From NCBI GenBank assembly GCA_958428295.1, contig CAUAFL010000014.1:1-30818 (forward strand): a stretch of DNA of 30,818 nt, given 5' to 3'. Below, one piece after another: positions 16,350 to 25,152 of this stretch. The notes below the pieces were generated by a model. That model was not told the origin of the DNA and did not search any database. It was given only the letters and a program-made list of their open reading frames with translations. Both the position numbers and the translations under genes were made by a program. Numbering within the stretch: the first letter of the stretch is position 1; each line of letters begins with the position of its first letter. The stretch is from an uncultured Bacillota bacterium (lineage in GTDB: Bacteria > Bacillota_I > Bacilli_A > RF39 > UBA660).

Positions 16350-16378
16350 ATCATATATAATTTCTCTTTATTTGTCAA
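16350..16378 (-). promoter_or_regulatory. Strong promoter of the VirB2-like pilin gene
   Basis: A consensus TTGACA (16373-16378), 17 nt and TATGAT (16350-16355) on the minus strand lie inside the 59-nt gap after tadZ. With the terminator at 15914-15943 this gives a single-gene transcript of about 430 nt. Confidence 0.8.
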
Positions 16379-16382
16379 TTCT

Positions 16383-17360
16383 CTATCTCTTAAATAGACC
16401 AAATATTTTATTTTCTTCTTTCGCCTCTGTTTTATTAATCAGTCCCATCCGTGATAAAAAGTCATTCAGGACATCATTTCTTTCGCGATCATTTAAGGGG
16501 GGAATATTATAAAATACTTTCGTTTTTCCTTCATATTCAAAATCCATAATATCACTATTAGATAATAAGCTTTGATTTAAAATAATTTTCTTCCCACGTA
16601 ACTCCTCAAAAATCCGCCGGTTACGGCGCATTAACTTATTTAATTTAATGCTCGATGGTTCAATTAAATAAAGGACATCCCCACAAATTCCATCATTATC
16701 AGAATCATTTAAATCAATTAAAATAATAGAGGCATCTTTATGTTTGACAATTTCACTCATCACTTCTTGATCGGTTACGGAAATCATATTTTTATCATTA
16801 AAATAAGAAAAGTCATGACGATTAATTTCAATGGCTAAGACACTTAACCCATAGACTTGTTCCAACTCTTTTTTTAGCATATAAATTAAGGTGGTCGAAC
16901 CAGCATGATCCGTAATATTTTTAATACCAATAATTCTAGAACCACCCACGACTTTCTCATTAATGGTACTAGATAGATCATTTAACTGCTGAATATGCGC
17001 AACATCCTTATAGGTGTTAGGATGCTCTAAAAAATATTTTATCCCATCTAAATTCGTAGTAAAATTGTAAATTCCCATGGAAATAATTTTAGATAAATAA
17101 CTACTAGATGTCGAAGTTTCATTATTAGGTAATAATAAAATAATCTTATCAGCATCGAGTCCCATCGATATTTTTTGTAAATTGGTAATATCGGTATAAT
17201 TTTCGATGGCTGTTACATCCAAAATCATGCGGGCATAAAAGAAATTACGAAACATTTCCACAATTTCATCAGCAGAATGTATACCATCAAGACTTTTTAT
17301 AACATCAATATCTAGCTGGGCTAATAAGTCTTTTGCCTCATTGGCAATTATGACATTCAT
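16383..17360 (-). CDS. tadZ: TadZ/CpaE-like pilus localisation ATPase, degenerate P-loop
   Basis: A 325-residue protein. Residues 1-120 look like an atypical receiver domain (ARMILDVTAIENY, then DKIILLLPNN). Residues 140-300 follow the MinD/ParA fold as in CpaE/TadZ: IIGIKNITDHAGSTTLIYML (143-162) stands where the deviant Walker A should be, but the KGGxGKT lysines are lost. IILIDLNDSDND is a Walker-B-like strand. TadZ places the Tad machine in the cell; loss of the P-loop suggests nucleotide binding is altered or absent. The AAGGGG site is 7-8 nt from ATG. It lies between the pseudopilin gene and the T4SS pilin promoter, closing the Tad segment. Confidence 0.7.
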   Translation of the reverse strand: MNVIIANEAKDLLAQLDIDVIKSLDGIHSADEIVEMFRNFFYARMILDVTAIENYTDITNLQKISMGLDADKIILLLPNNETSTSSSYLSKIISMGIYNFTTNLDGIKYFLEHPNTYKDVAHIQQLNDLSSTINEKVVGGSRIIGIKNITDHAGSTTLIYMLKKELEQVYGLSVLAIEINRHDFSYFNDKNMISVTDQEVMSEIVKHKDASIILIDLNDSDNDGICGDVLYLIEPSSIKLNKLMRRNRRIFEELRGKKIILNQSLLSNSDIMDFEYEGKTKVFYNIPPLNDRERNDVLNDFLSRMGLINKTEAKEENKIFGLFKR

Positions 17361-17388
17361 CTTTTATCCCCTTTCGTTGTTCTTTATT

Positions 17389-17847
17389 TTATTGAGGAAC
17401 ATAAATTGATCTCGTTTCTCCTTTTACTTGCAAAAGGTTACTTAGTGGTAAAAATTTGTTAAGTACGGGTATATCAATATTCACAAAAGTGACTACTTCA
17501 TAATATTTAAGAGCATAGCTATCATCTGGGGTATCTTCTTTTTTAACCGCAGTTTTCTCCAAGATACAATACCCTTTTGTCTCCCGACAATTCCAATTTT
17601 CATTCTTTGCCTTCAAGCTATTTACTGTTTGTACTGGTACTGTATACCGCATATCCGTAATATACTTAGCAATTTGATCCTCAGCATCTGTGGTATAGCC
17701 TTCTTGTTCTTCAATAATGTTAACAATCTTGTTCTTCACACGGAATGCTCTCGTGTAGTTCACCGAATAAGCCATATAGCCGCTGATCAGCAACACAAAC
17801 GCTAAAATAATTTGTAAGGAAAATACGCCACCTATCGCATCCCGCAT
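17389..17847 (-). CDS. TadE-like pseudopilin/minor pilin
   Basis: A 152-residue protein with an N-terminal hydrophobic helix (about 8-28: FSLQIILAFVLLISGYMAYS) right after a short MRDAIGG start, then an outside domain with two cysteines (WNCRETKGYC). This is the plan of TadE/TadF minor pilins, which initiate or cap the pilus. It stands 19 nt after the major pilin candidate and 28 nt before tadZ. Sequence similarity to named TadE proteins is only suggestive. Confidence 0.55.
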   Translation of the reverse strand: MRDAIGGVFSLQIILAFVLLISGYMAYSVNYTRAFRVKNKIVNIIEEQEGYTTDAEDQIAKYITDMRYTVPVQTVNSLKAKNENWNCRETKGYCILEKTAVKKEDTPDDSYALKYYEVVTFVNIDIPVLNKFLPLSNLLQVKGETRSIYVPQ

Positions 17848-17866
17848 GCTTCTTCATCCCCTTTTA

Positions 17867-18106
17867 TTACCAGGTCATTGTATATGTTGTCTCTTGATTG
17901 GTAACTGTTAACTTCTGCTCCTCAGAATAGTGATATGCTGGTATTTTCCCATCTATTTCTTTCTCTGTTTCCTGATTGACCTTACCCCATTGTTGACCAA
18001 GCGTTCCTTTAATTTGATCCCAAAAAAACCAAAAAAAGGCTAATACTGCACCAATCATAATGATTGTGATAACAGTCATATTTAATTCACCAGTTGCTTC
18101 TTTCAT
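17867..18106 (-). CDS. Small Flp-like major pilin candidate of the Tad system
   Basis: A 79-residue protein: a short polar start (MKEATGELN), one long hydrophobic helix (about 10-28) and a 50-residue polar tail. This size and plan fit a Tad pilin, although the usual Flp cleavage motif is not clearly present. A longer frame begins at 18136, but that codon overlaps the -10 box of the promoter at 18135-18163, while the ATG at 18106 lies 8 nt after a perfect AAGGAGG, so 18106 is the start. It has its own strong promoter within the tad cluster, as expected for the most abundant subunit. Confidence 0.65.
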   Translation of the reverse strand: MKEATGELNMTVITIIMIGAVLAFFWFFWDQIKGTLGQQWGKVNQETEKEIDGKIPAYHYSEEQKLTVTNQETTYTMTW

Positions 18107-18134
18107 TTTTTTTCCTCCTTTATTCTTAATTAAC

Positions 18135-18163
18135 ATTATACCAAATTATTAGAAAATTGTAAC
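18135..18163 (-). promoter_or_regulatory. Internal promoter of the Tad pilin gene
   Basis: GTTACA (18158-18163), 17 nt, then a perfect TATAAT (18135-18140) on the minus strand, inside the 73-nt gap after tadC, which is wide for this cluster. Transcription would start about 20 nt before the pilin ATG. Confidence 0.7.
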
Positions 18164-18179
18164 TATTTTTATGATAATT

Positions 18180-18959
18180 TTAAGCGAACATCGTAAACAT
18201 AGAGCTTAAAATGACCACCATAGCACTGACTCCTGTGACTACTAACATGATCATTGTTTGACTCTCCATATGGTTTAGACGTTCTTTATACTTCGTTTCC
18301 CTTGCTTTTGATTGTAAATTAGAAACTGTTTTAGAAAACATCAATAGTCGTTCTTGTTTCTTTTCTTGTCCCCCAATTCCAAGACGATATAATAGACGCA
18401 TCATTCGCATGGAATCTCTTACTGGGTATTCATTAGCAAACTCCATATAAGGATCAATACTACTATCGCCAGAGTTAATTTTTTCAATTAAATCCTTAAG
18501 ACCCGGTTTGAAAATGTCGGGTGCATCATTAATACTTTTTCCAATTGCCACAGGGACAGTATAATGCTGAATTAATATTTCTAAACTCTTTAAATAGTAT
18601 GGCAACATTAAGTCTATTTCATGCAGATGGTTTTTATAGTACTTCTTTAACTTTTGATATTGAGATTTAAAAACAACAAAACCAATCACACAGGCTAATA
18701 CGACGTTAATGAGACTTGGTTCATCGAGAAATAAAAACATAAAGACAAAGATGGTGACAATGCCATAGACAATTCTTTTTTCAAATAGGACATTAGGATC
18801 GGCAGTTTCGCCATATTTAGCATATACCAAGAAATCGAAATCATCTTCTTTTAAGCCATTAAAATATTTTTTGTTGTCCTGAATAAATTTACGTTGATCA
18901 ATGGTCTTATTATAGACTAATACAAATAGCAATAAGACGCCAATAATAATTATTTCCAT
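18180..18959 (-). CDS. tadC: TadC-like inner-membrane platform protein
   Basis: A 259-residue GspF/TadC-type protein. It has an N-terminal helix (1-15), a central hydrophobic pair (about 65-95), a soluble helical stretch (EIDLMLPYYLKSLEILI..., then DSSIDPYMEFANEYPVRDS...RMMRLLYRLGIGGQE), and a C-terminal membrane segment. Together with TadB it forms the platform on which TadA acts. It starts 2 nt after the tadB stop, so translation is coupled. It is somewhat shorter than usual for the family. Confidence 0.75.
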   Translation of the reverse strand: MEIIIIGVLLLFVLVYNKTIDQRKFIQDNKKYFNGLKEDDFDFLVYAKYGETADPNVLFEKRIVYGIVTIFVFMFLFLDEPSLINVVLACVIGFVVFKSQYQKLKKYYKNHLHEIDLMLPYYLKSLEILIQHYTVPVAIGKSINDAPDIFKPGLKDLIEKINSGDSSIDPYMEFANEYPVRDSMRMMRLLYRLGIGGQEKKQERLLMFSKTVSNLQSKARETKYKERLNHMESQTMIMLVVTGVSAMVVILSSMFTMFA

Positions 18960-18961
18960 CG

Positions 18962-19855
18962 CTATTCCACCCCCAAATTCTCATTATAATATTTTTCACC
19001 TCTAAGTAAGAAGTAAGCATTAAAGATGATAATAAAGTGGAGAATTATTTTGACATAGAGCTCATCTAAAAGGGCAATGTAGCTATCACTTCCCAACATA
19101 TACTGTATGAGCATGACTAATAGATAGAGCATTACTCCATAGCGTAGAAATTTTTTATGAAAACTAGCTCGATCAATGCGGTCTCGATAAACACTTTCAA
19201 TTAGGGTATCAATATCTAATTGCATGTTTTCTAAACTTTCTCCAGCATCTTTTGCGCCTTCTTTTGTAATTTGTAAAAATAACTGATGCATGTTTTTAAC
19301 AATATAATAAGGATATTTACTATTCATATATTCTATTGAGCTATCAATGGAACCATTTTCATAGGCCATATCAATCATGTGATTGACATCAGTTAAGACA
19401 GGATCCTCTAGCACCCCTGAATCTCTTACCCCTTCTAGGGCTTTTACAAAGCTTTGAGTCGTAGCAAATTCCATAATAACATTGGTTGTATACACTTGTA
19501 CTTGTTCAAAAATAAATTCACTATATACTCTTTTACAGCGTAGAAAGGATAAATAAGGAATAAAGGCAATTGTTGCAATGACATAAAACAAAGTAACAAC
19601 CAAGTTATAGAAGTATAAGTAAGAGACAATAAACGCAAAACCGCCCATGATAACCATTTGGATGATATATTGTTTAATGGAATATTCCTGACCTAGTTCT
19701 TTGGTTTTTTCACGAACTACTTTATAGGAATAGGGGGCAAAACGATTATAGATACTTCTTGATTGTTCAATGATGTATTTATGCAAGTTTTGACCTTTAT
19801 AATTTCGATATAATAGTATTCCAATACCAATGATGAGGAGTAGAAAAAGTACCAT
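18962..19855 (-). CDS. tadB: TadB-like inner-membrane platform protein
   Basis: A 297-residue GspF/TadB-type protein. Hydrophobic segments lie near 2-14, 70-105 and 230-275. Between them is the helical domain with AKDAGESLENMQLDIDTLIESVYRDR-type sequence (near 208-230), which follows the usual T2SSF helix pattern. It lies 16 nt after tadA and directly before tadC, the canonical tadA-tadB-tadC order. The ribosome site GGAGG is well spaced from ATG. Confidence 0.75.
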   Translation of the reverse strand: MVLFLLLIIGIGILLYRNYKGQNLHKYIIEQSRSIYNRFAPYSYKVVREKTKELGQEYSIKQYIIQMVIMGGFAFIVSYLYFYNLVVTLFYVIATIAFIPYLSFLRCKRVYSEFIFEQVQVYTTNVIMEFATTQSFVKALEGVRDSGVLEDPVLTDVNHMIDMAYENGSIDSSIEYMNSKYPYYIVKNMHQLFLQITKEGAKDAGESLENMQLDIDTLIESVYRDRIDRASFHKKFLRYGVMLYLLVMLIQYMLGSDSYIALLDELYVKIILHFIIIFNAYFLLRGEKYYNENLGVE

Positions 19856-19871
19856 CTATGTTTCCTCCTTT

Positions 19872-21038
19872 CTATAATAATTCATCAGGAAATATGCTCG
19901 TAGTGATAGATCCTCCCTGGGCTGGTGAAGATACAGGTGGTGGTTGTAAAGATTCCATTTCTTGATTTACCATGGTCATGGAATCACCTTTGGTGAACAG
20001 ATGGGAAACATCAATATTTTGGTTTTCCAAATATTCGATTAAATACTTGCTCGGTAGGTTTTGAACAGGAGCTTTGCCAAAGGTCTTTTGATATAACACA
20101 TGCGTTTTAGGTTGATTATTTTCATCTACATAAAATTCTACCACTTCATCTACTTCTCGGTGAAATTTTCCATATTCTTTACTGTAATAAGCCTTGATAT
20201 GCACACCTAATTGAATGTAGCGATAAATCGTCGCTAAAAACTGATTGACATCAATATCGGTTTCTAGTAAAGAATACATTCGATACGGAATGGCACTAGC
20301 CTTATCAGCATGAATCGTCGATAAAATATTATGACCTGAAGAAATAGAATTTCGAACTGCCGTGACCGCTTCTGCACTACGGACTTCAGAGAGTAAAATC
20401 CATTTAGGATTTTGTCGCATACAAGTGACCAGTACTTCAGTATAACTTGCCACATTATTTGTTTTCATAGCAACAATATCACGATGAGGAAAAATTTTGT
20501 CTAGATGTAATTCTAAGGTATCCTCTATCGTAATAATTTTTTCATTCTCTTTGGTATGACTTGCTAAATATTTAACAAATTCAGTTTTACCAGAACCGGT
20601 TTCACCACTAACAATAATATTACAGTGCCCTTCGACGCATTTCATTAAGAGGTCATGGATATTCACCGTAAAGTAATCTTCAGCTAATAGTTTATCCTTC
20701 GATAAACGAATTTTAGCTGGTGTTTTACGAATCACCGCCGCAATACCATTGGTCGCAATAGAATCATGGATAAAATTAAGGCGTAATTCACTACTTTCAG
20801 CATCTAAAAATGGTTTGGCATTATTGAAAGTGGTTCCCATGACATTAGAGCACTGAAAGGCTAGTTTTTCGACGAAGGCATCATTTAATCCTGGGATATC
20901 CAGTCGTCTAGAGCCTTGGCTCAGTGAACGAATCCACACTTGACCGTGATTACAATAGGATATATCGGTAATATCATCATCATCAATTAGCGGTTTAAAT
21001 AATCCAAAATCTAATTTATCAAAAATTGCTTCATTCAT
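19872..21038 (-). CDS. tadA: TadA/CpaF secretion ATPase (VirB11 superfamily)
   Basis: A 388-residue hexameric ATPase that drives pilus assembly. The N-domain (1-130) has the CpaF pattern (SELRLNFIHDSIATNG, AAVIRKTP). Walker A GETGSGKT is at 145-152, the Asp box IITIEDTLEL at 168-177, Walker B WILLSEVRSAEAV at 213-225, and the His box SGHNILSTIHADKAS at 234-248. Walker B has Ser where most relatives have Gly (usually GEVR or GEIR). The C-terminal 30 residues are Pro/Ser/Gln-rich. Since monoderm T4SS normally lack VirB11 and this protein is of that superfamily, it might also serve the T4SS encoded beside it; that is speculation. Confidence 0.88.
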   Translation of the reverse strand: MNEAIFDKLDFGLFKPLIDDDDITDISYCNHGQVWIRSLSQGSRRLDIPGLNDAFVEKLAFQCSNVMGTTFNNAKPFLDAESSELRLNFIHDSIATNGIAAVIRKTPAKIRLSKDKLLAEDYFTVNIHDLLMKCVEGHCNIIVSGETGSGKTEFVKYLASHTKENEKIITIEDTLELHLDKIFPHRDIVAMKTNNVASYTEVLVTCMRQNPKWILLSEVRSAEAVTAVRNSISSGHNILSTIHADKASAIPYRMYSLLETDIDVNQFLATIYRYIQLGVHIKAYYSKEYGKFHREVDEVVEFYVDENNQPKTHVLYQKTFGKAPVQNLPSKYLIEYLENQNIDVSHLFTKGDSMTMVNQEMESLQPPPVSSPAQGGSITTSIFPDELL

Positions 21039-21061
21039 TCACTTGCACATCCTTTTTATTC

Positions 21062-21874
21062 TTATGATTGTAAATCTGCTTCTGTCATGGCCGTTACCCT
21101 GTTAATGAAGTTTTTCAAATCCTCATTAGAAATCTTTACATCCCCTGGATTTTCTTCTAAACTCTCGGCAGTTGGTACAGGAATAATTTCTGATTCATAG
21201 GCTCTTAGATAACTCGCTTTTCTTAAGAGAATATGATATTCTTCAGGAACTGCAAAGATCACTTGGGTTGGTACTTTCTTTTCTTCCACATTCGCAAAGA
21301 CGCTATCCCCATTACTATCAAAGACACCTAAGACTTTGACATTTTCTAGTAGTTTCCCTACCATTATTTTATCTGTCTGACCAGGATTACTCTCATCATA
21401 GCGATTCATTACTTTTAAGTAAATATCAATATAGTTTCCTGGGAAAATAGAGTTACTGTAACTCGTTGTCATATTAACAGGTAAGTTATAAAGCACATAG
21501 TTCTTAGGATAGTCTAGTAAAATACTAGTTGGTAGTTGTTCCTTTGTCACGACACTTCTTGAATAGAAAAGACTGCCAGCGGGAATGACGCTATCTGATT
21601 GAGCATACATATCGACAATGGCTGCTTTATTTCTTAAAACATCTCCTTGCAACATCGCTGGGGGAACATCTATCATTCCGATCATATCTTCCGTAATCTG
21701 CGTGCTAGGATTAATATCCTTAATAGCATAAGGAACACTGATGGGAGTAATGGCTTGTTTGACACGCATATTATACCCAACGTATAATACGACGATCGCT
21801 AATAAGACCCCTACTACTGTTACGGTGTTCTTATTAGTAAAGAATTTTTTAATTCCAACAATTAGGTTATTCAT
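21062..21874 (-). CDS. cpaB: CpaB/RcpC-like pilus assembly protein with SAF domain
   Basis: A 270-residue protein with one N-terminal membrane helix (about 17-36). A SAF-like domain follows (about 42-112: ISVPYAIKDINPSTQITEDMIGM, then VIPAGSLFYSRSVV), then a beta-rich part (YVLYNLPVNMTTSYSNSIFP, then GNYIDIYLKVMNR). CpaB proteins stabilise the pilus at the wall, probably by glycan contact. It is the first recognisable Tad gene after the pseudopilin-like gene and lies 23 nt before tadA, with a perfect AGGAGG site. Confidence 0.78.
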   Translation of the reverse strand: MNNLIVGIKKFFTNKNTVTVVGVLLAIVVLYVGYNMRVKQAITPISVPYAIKDINPSTQITEDMIGMIDVPPAMLQGDVLRNKAAIVDMYAQSDSVIPAGSLFYSRSVVTKEQLPTSILLDYPKNYVLYNLPVNMTTSYSNSIFPGNYIDIYLKVMNRYDESNPGQTDKIMVGKLLENVKVLGVFDSNGDSVFANVEEKKVPTQVIFAVPEEYHILLRKASYLRAYESEIIPVPTAESLEENPGDVKISNEDLKNFINRVTAMTEADLQS

Positions 21875-21888
21875 GTTTCTCCTCCTTT

Positions 21889-22365
21889 TTATTTTTCCAC
21901 TACTGATTTGGTAATTTTATCATAAGAGAGCTCCCCTTTATCAACCAAATCTGTAATAAATTTATTACTTTTATATTTTGACTCTAAGACAGCATCAATT
22001 TTATTGGTAATCTCAATATTGGTTCCTTGAAAGGTAGCATTGGTGGCTGAGTCTACCTTGACACTGACCTTAGGAGGGGTTTCATTGATATCATAAATTC
22101 GAATGCGATAATTACGGTTATTCGCTACGTTTTGAGCAAATCTTCTGACGAAATTTTCCGTAAAGACCTCTTTATCAATGCGTAAGAGGCCGGTAAGGCG
22201 ATAAAACCCAATATCTACGGAATCAGTCATCGCCGCCTCGGTTGTTTCTTTTAATAAGTAGTAGTCTAATTCATTTCCTGTTTGATAATTTTGTACTACA
22301 TTAATTACACCAAAGGTAAAGAGAGCTAGGGTAATAATGCCGATTAATAAAGTTGCTTTACTCAT
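21889..22365 (-). CDS. TadE-like membrane-anchored small protein
   Basis: A 158-residue protein with an N-terminal hydrophobic helix (about 4-24) and an outside domain. The TEAAMTDSVDIGFYRLTG segment after the helix is typical of the extended helix of pseudopilin-like proteins, followed by NYRIRIYDINETPPKVSVKV strands. It has no cysteines, unlike most exported proteins here. It starts 3 nt after the large secreted protein and 14 nt before cpaB. A minor-pilin or assembly role is inferred from topology and place. Confidence 0.5.
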   Translation of the reverse strand: MSKATLLIGIITLALFTFGVINVVQNYQTGNELDYYLLKETTEAAMTDSVDIGFYRLTGLLRIDKEVFTENFVRRFAQNVANNRNYRIRIYDINETPPKVSVKVDSATNATFQGTNIEITNKIDAVLESKYKSNKFITDLVDKGELSYDKITKSVVEK

Positions 22366-22368
22366 AAA

Positions 22369-25152
22369 TTAGTGCCCTCCCTTCGGTACTATGACTGTTT
22401 TACAACTGGTCGCACTCGTTTGATTATTACAGCCGATAAGGCCACGTTTTTTAACCGCATTAGAGATGGTTTTACTTAAGAAATCGCTCGTATAGGCAGT
22501 CACTCCAGCAGGAACAGAGTCTTTCTTTTCCGCACTGGTAGTAGGATTATAATAACTTCCTTGTGCACTGTTATAAGATCTAATTTGGTTAATCGTTGCT
22601 TTATCTAGAATAATTTCATAATCTAGAAATTCATCTTTTTTATCTTCATCATAGATGCTATCACCATTCTTCTCAATATCGACAATTAAGCTTTCTGGAT
22701 CGACTGGATATAAACTTTTATTATTGTTATCCACTTCGTAGATTAAGTTTTTACTATTGGCATTCCAGTTAAAACCAGCTTCTCGATTCGGGAATAGGTT
22801 AGTAAGAGAAACGGTCCTAAAAATGAAATCATTCACGGGCGTTTTCCCATCGTCGTCATTATATTCTTCTGGTGGCTTGCAGTTATCTCCACAATCAGGT
22901 GTTGGATTATCTGGTGAGTTTGGTGGATCTTGATTGGTTGGTTTTTTAATTTGAGCAAACCAGCAACCGATATCGAAGTTCCAGCCTAAATATCCATAAT
23001 TGCGAATCGTTGAGTGAATGTTCGTAATGGTTTCTTTTTCAATTTGGGTATTTAAACTTCCCGTAGCAGGAGTCGTACCTCCTAGATCTACTTTCCAGTA
23101 ATACCAAGCGGTATTGACCGGTCCAGAATTAGTAGCAGTACAGAAATTTTCTCCGGCATAAACATAGTGTTCTTCGATGATTCCTTCGAACCATGGCGTA
23201 TGACGTCCCGTTTTCATATTTTGATATAGTTTTGGAAAGCTAATCTTAGTATGATAATCTTCTTGCCAAGGTGATTTCTCTCCACCCATACAAGTACCAC
23301 TGGTTTGCTTTACTATTCCTCGTTCATCCTCTAAGGGATCCTTTTGATTTAGTTTTTGATTTGCCGTATAGTTATGCGTTTTATCCTTACCATTAACGGT
23401 TTCCGTAGCAGAAATTGTATAGACGGTTTCCTCTGTCGTACATTCAGGTTTGGAACCTTCACACCGATCTTTAGCAGCAATATATTCTTTCACTGCTTCT
23501 TGAAATTCTTGATCAGCTTGTTCTTTTGTAAGCGTGGTTATTTTTCCATCTTTACCCGTACAACCTAACCAATTGTGGAAAGCACATTTATCTGTACAGT
23601 CCGCATCATCAACACTGGTGGCATCAGGAGAAGATTTTTGTTTATCCTTCATTAAAATACCATCACCAGAAGTACTAGCTTTATATTTCTTATACCCAAA
23701 TTGATCTTGATAATCAAAGGTATTTAATAACATTAAGGTCGTTTGAGTCACTCTTGGACTACGGAAATAGAATTGGGCGATATCAGAATGATAGCTTTTT
23801 ACACCATTGACTTTTTTACTTGATTGTACCCATTTCCACGTACCACTTGTCTTTTGATAATAACCACTTGGATTTTGTTGGCGACGATTATAAACAGCTA
23901 ACACATCATCCCAATCTTTATAATTACATTTACTAATATTATTAGGACATCCTTGACTTGCTACTTTTAAGACTTCACTATCTTCATAGCTAACCAACTC
24001 ATCACTTAATTGACGAAAGGCATATTTTGTATTTTCCATCTTTTTAGTAGCTTCTTCAATGGTCGTATCATAAATTTCTTCATAACACTGATTAATACAC
24101 TTTTGGCTATATTCACCACCATCACATTTTTGAACACAGCTATCAAATTCTTCTAATGGTCCCCCATGTGTTCCATCCGTATACCCATTGACACACCATG
24201 GAACAATGTTACAAACTTCTGGTCGTTTAGGAACTCTAAGTTTTCCCGTATACTGTGCTTTACATTCTACTTTAGATTTTATATCCACCACATATTGGAA
24301 GCACATCCCTGCCTGCGTCGCAACAGGTGGACTAAATTCAACGGTTAGTACTTCGCGACATTCTTTACGACAATCCCCTTCACTCATATCTTTAATTTGT
24401 GTATAGGTATGACTATTGGTATTGGGATTATAGTATTCACATTTTAATGTCTCTGTACCATTACTTTGCGTAGCGCCTGGAACAGGATCCCAAACAATTT
24501 GATCACTACTACTAGTTACGCTAGCCATCTGATCAATCAAATTTACCCAACTTCTAATGGTCTCATTACCATAAGTACTATATGGCTCGGTAGTTCTTAC
24601 CTGCGTACAAGCCGGTAGGGAATTTTCAAAGACAGTGCCTGTATATTTACTACGGAAATCTTGACAGGGTTTACTATCATAAACACTTTGATTATTAAAG
24701 GTAGTTTCTGGTTGAATTTCTACTTCCGCGATACTCGCCTTCGCCACCCGACCACTGGAATTAGTTTTACAACCTTTTTTGACAAGTGCGCTATTCACAC
24801 CATTATCGCCAGTATTAAATTTAAATTCTACACTATAAGATTTATCTTCGGTCGAAGGGGCGGTAAAACTGAATGATTTTTGATCAGGACAAACCCAATC
24901 ACCAGAACCAAGGCGATAGCAGAGCATTTTAATTAAGTTTGAGGTAGCACTTTTATTAGATTTCAACTGAAAGTTATAAGTGTTATTTTTTGTCACTTCA
25001 TAACTATCGGTAATTAAATTGCGCAGTGTATCTCTCGCACTAGTACATTCTCTTCCCTCATCGTTATTAGCGGCTTTTACCGCTATCGTATTACCAATAA
25101 ATAATAAAGTAAATATGAGGATACCGACTACTATTTTTTTATATTTCGGCAT
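22369..25152 (-). CDS. Large cysteine-rich secreted protein of unknown function
   Basis: About 927 residues. A signal peptide (KKIVVGILIFTLLFIGNTIA, then VKA before NNDEG) leads into a beta-rich, low-complexity-poor protein with about 31 cysteines, several in tight clusters such as SCVQKCDGGEYSQKC and DCTDKCAFHNWLGC. No membrane tail and no LPxTG-like motif are seen; it ends VIVPKGGH. The start is put at the ATG 25152, which has AAGGTG 6 nt upstream; a GTG at 25161 would have only 3 nt. It overlaps the sortase gene by 14 nt. No family is recognised. Its position before the pilus genes suggests a tip adhesin or pilus-linked protein. Confidence 0.7.
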   Translation of the reverse strand: MPKYKKIVVGILIFTLLFIGNTIAVKAANNDEGRECTSARDTLRNLITDSYEVTKNNTYNFQLKSNKSATSNLIKMLCYRLGSGDWVCPDQKSFSFTAPSTEDKSYSVEFKFNTGDNGVNSALVKKGCKTNSSGRVAKASIAEVEIQPETTFNNQSVYDSKPCQDFRSKYTGTVFENSLPACTQVRTTEPYSTYGNETIRSWVNLIDQMASVTSSSDQIVWDPVPGATQSNGTETLKCEYYNPNTNSHTYTQIKDMSEGDCRKECREVLTVEFSPPVATQAGMCFQYVVDIKSKVECKAQYTGKLRVPKRPEVCNIVPWCVNGYTDGTHGGPLEEFDSCVQKCDGGEYSQKCINQCYEEIYDTTIEEATKKMENTKYAFRQLSDELVSYEDSEVLKVASQGCPNNISKCNYKDWDDVLAVYNRRQQNPSGYYQKTSGTWKWVQSSKKVNGVKSYHSDIAQFYFRSPRVTQTTLMLLNTFDYQDQFGYKKYKASTSGDGILMKDKQKSSPDATSVDDADCTDKCAFHNWLGCTGKDGKITTLTKEQADQEFQEAVKEYIAAKDRCEGSKPECTTEETVYTISATETVNGKDKTHNYTANQKLNQKDPLEDERGIVKQTSGTCMGGEKSPWQEDYHTKISFPKLYQNMKTGRHTPWFEGIIEEHYVYAGENFCTATNSGPVNTAWYYWKVDLGGTTPATGSLNTQIEKETITNIHSTIRNYGYLGWNFDIGCWFAQIKKPTNQDPPNSPDNPTPDCGDNCKPPEEYNDDDGKTPVNDFIFRTVSLTNLFPNREAGFNWNANSKNLIYEVDNNNKSLYPVDPESLIVDIEKNGDSIYDEDKKDEFLDYEIILDKATINQIRSYNSAQGSYYNPTTSAEKKDSVPAGVTAYTSDFLSKTISNAVKKRGLIGCNNQTSATSCKTVIVPKGGH

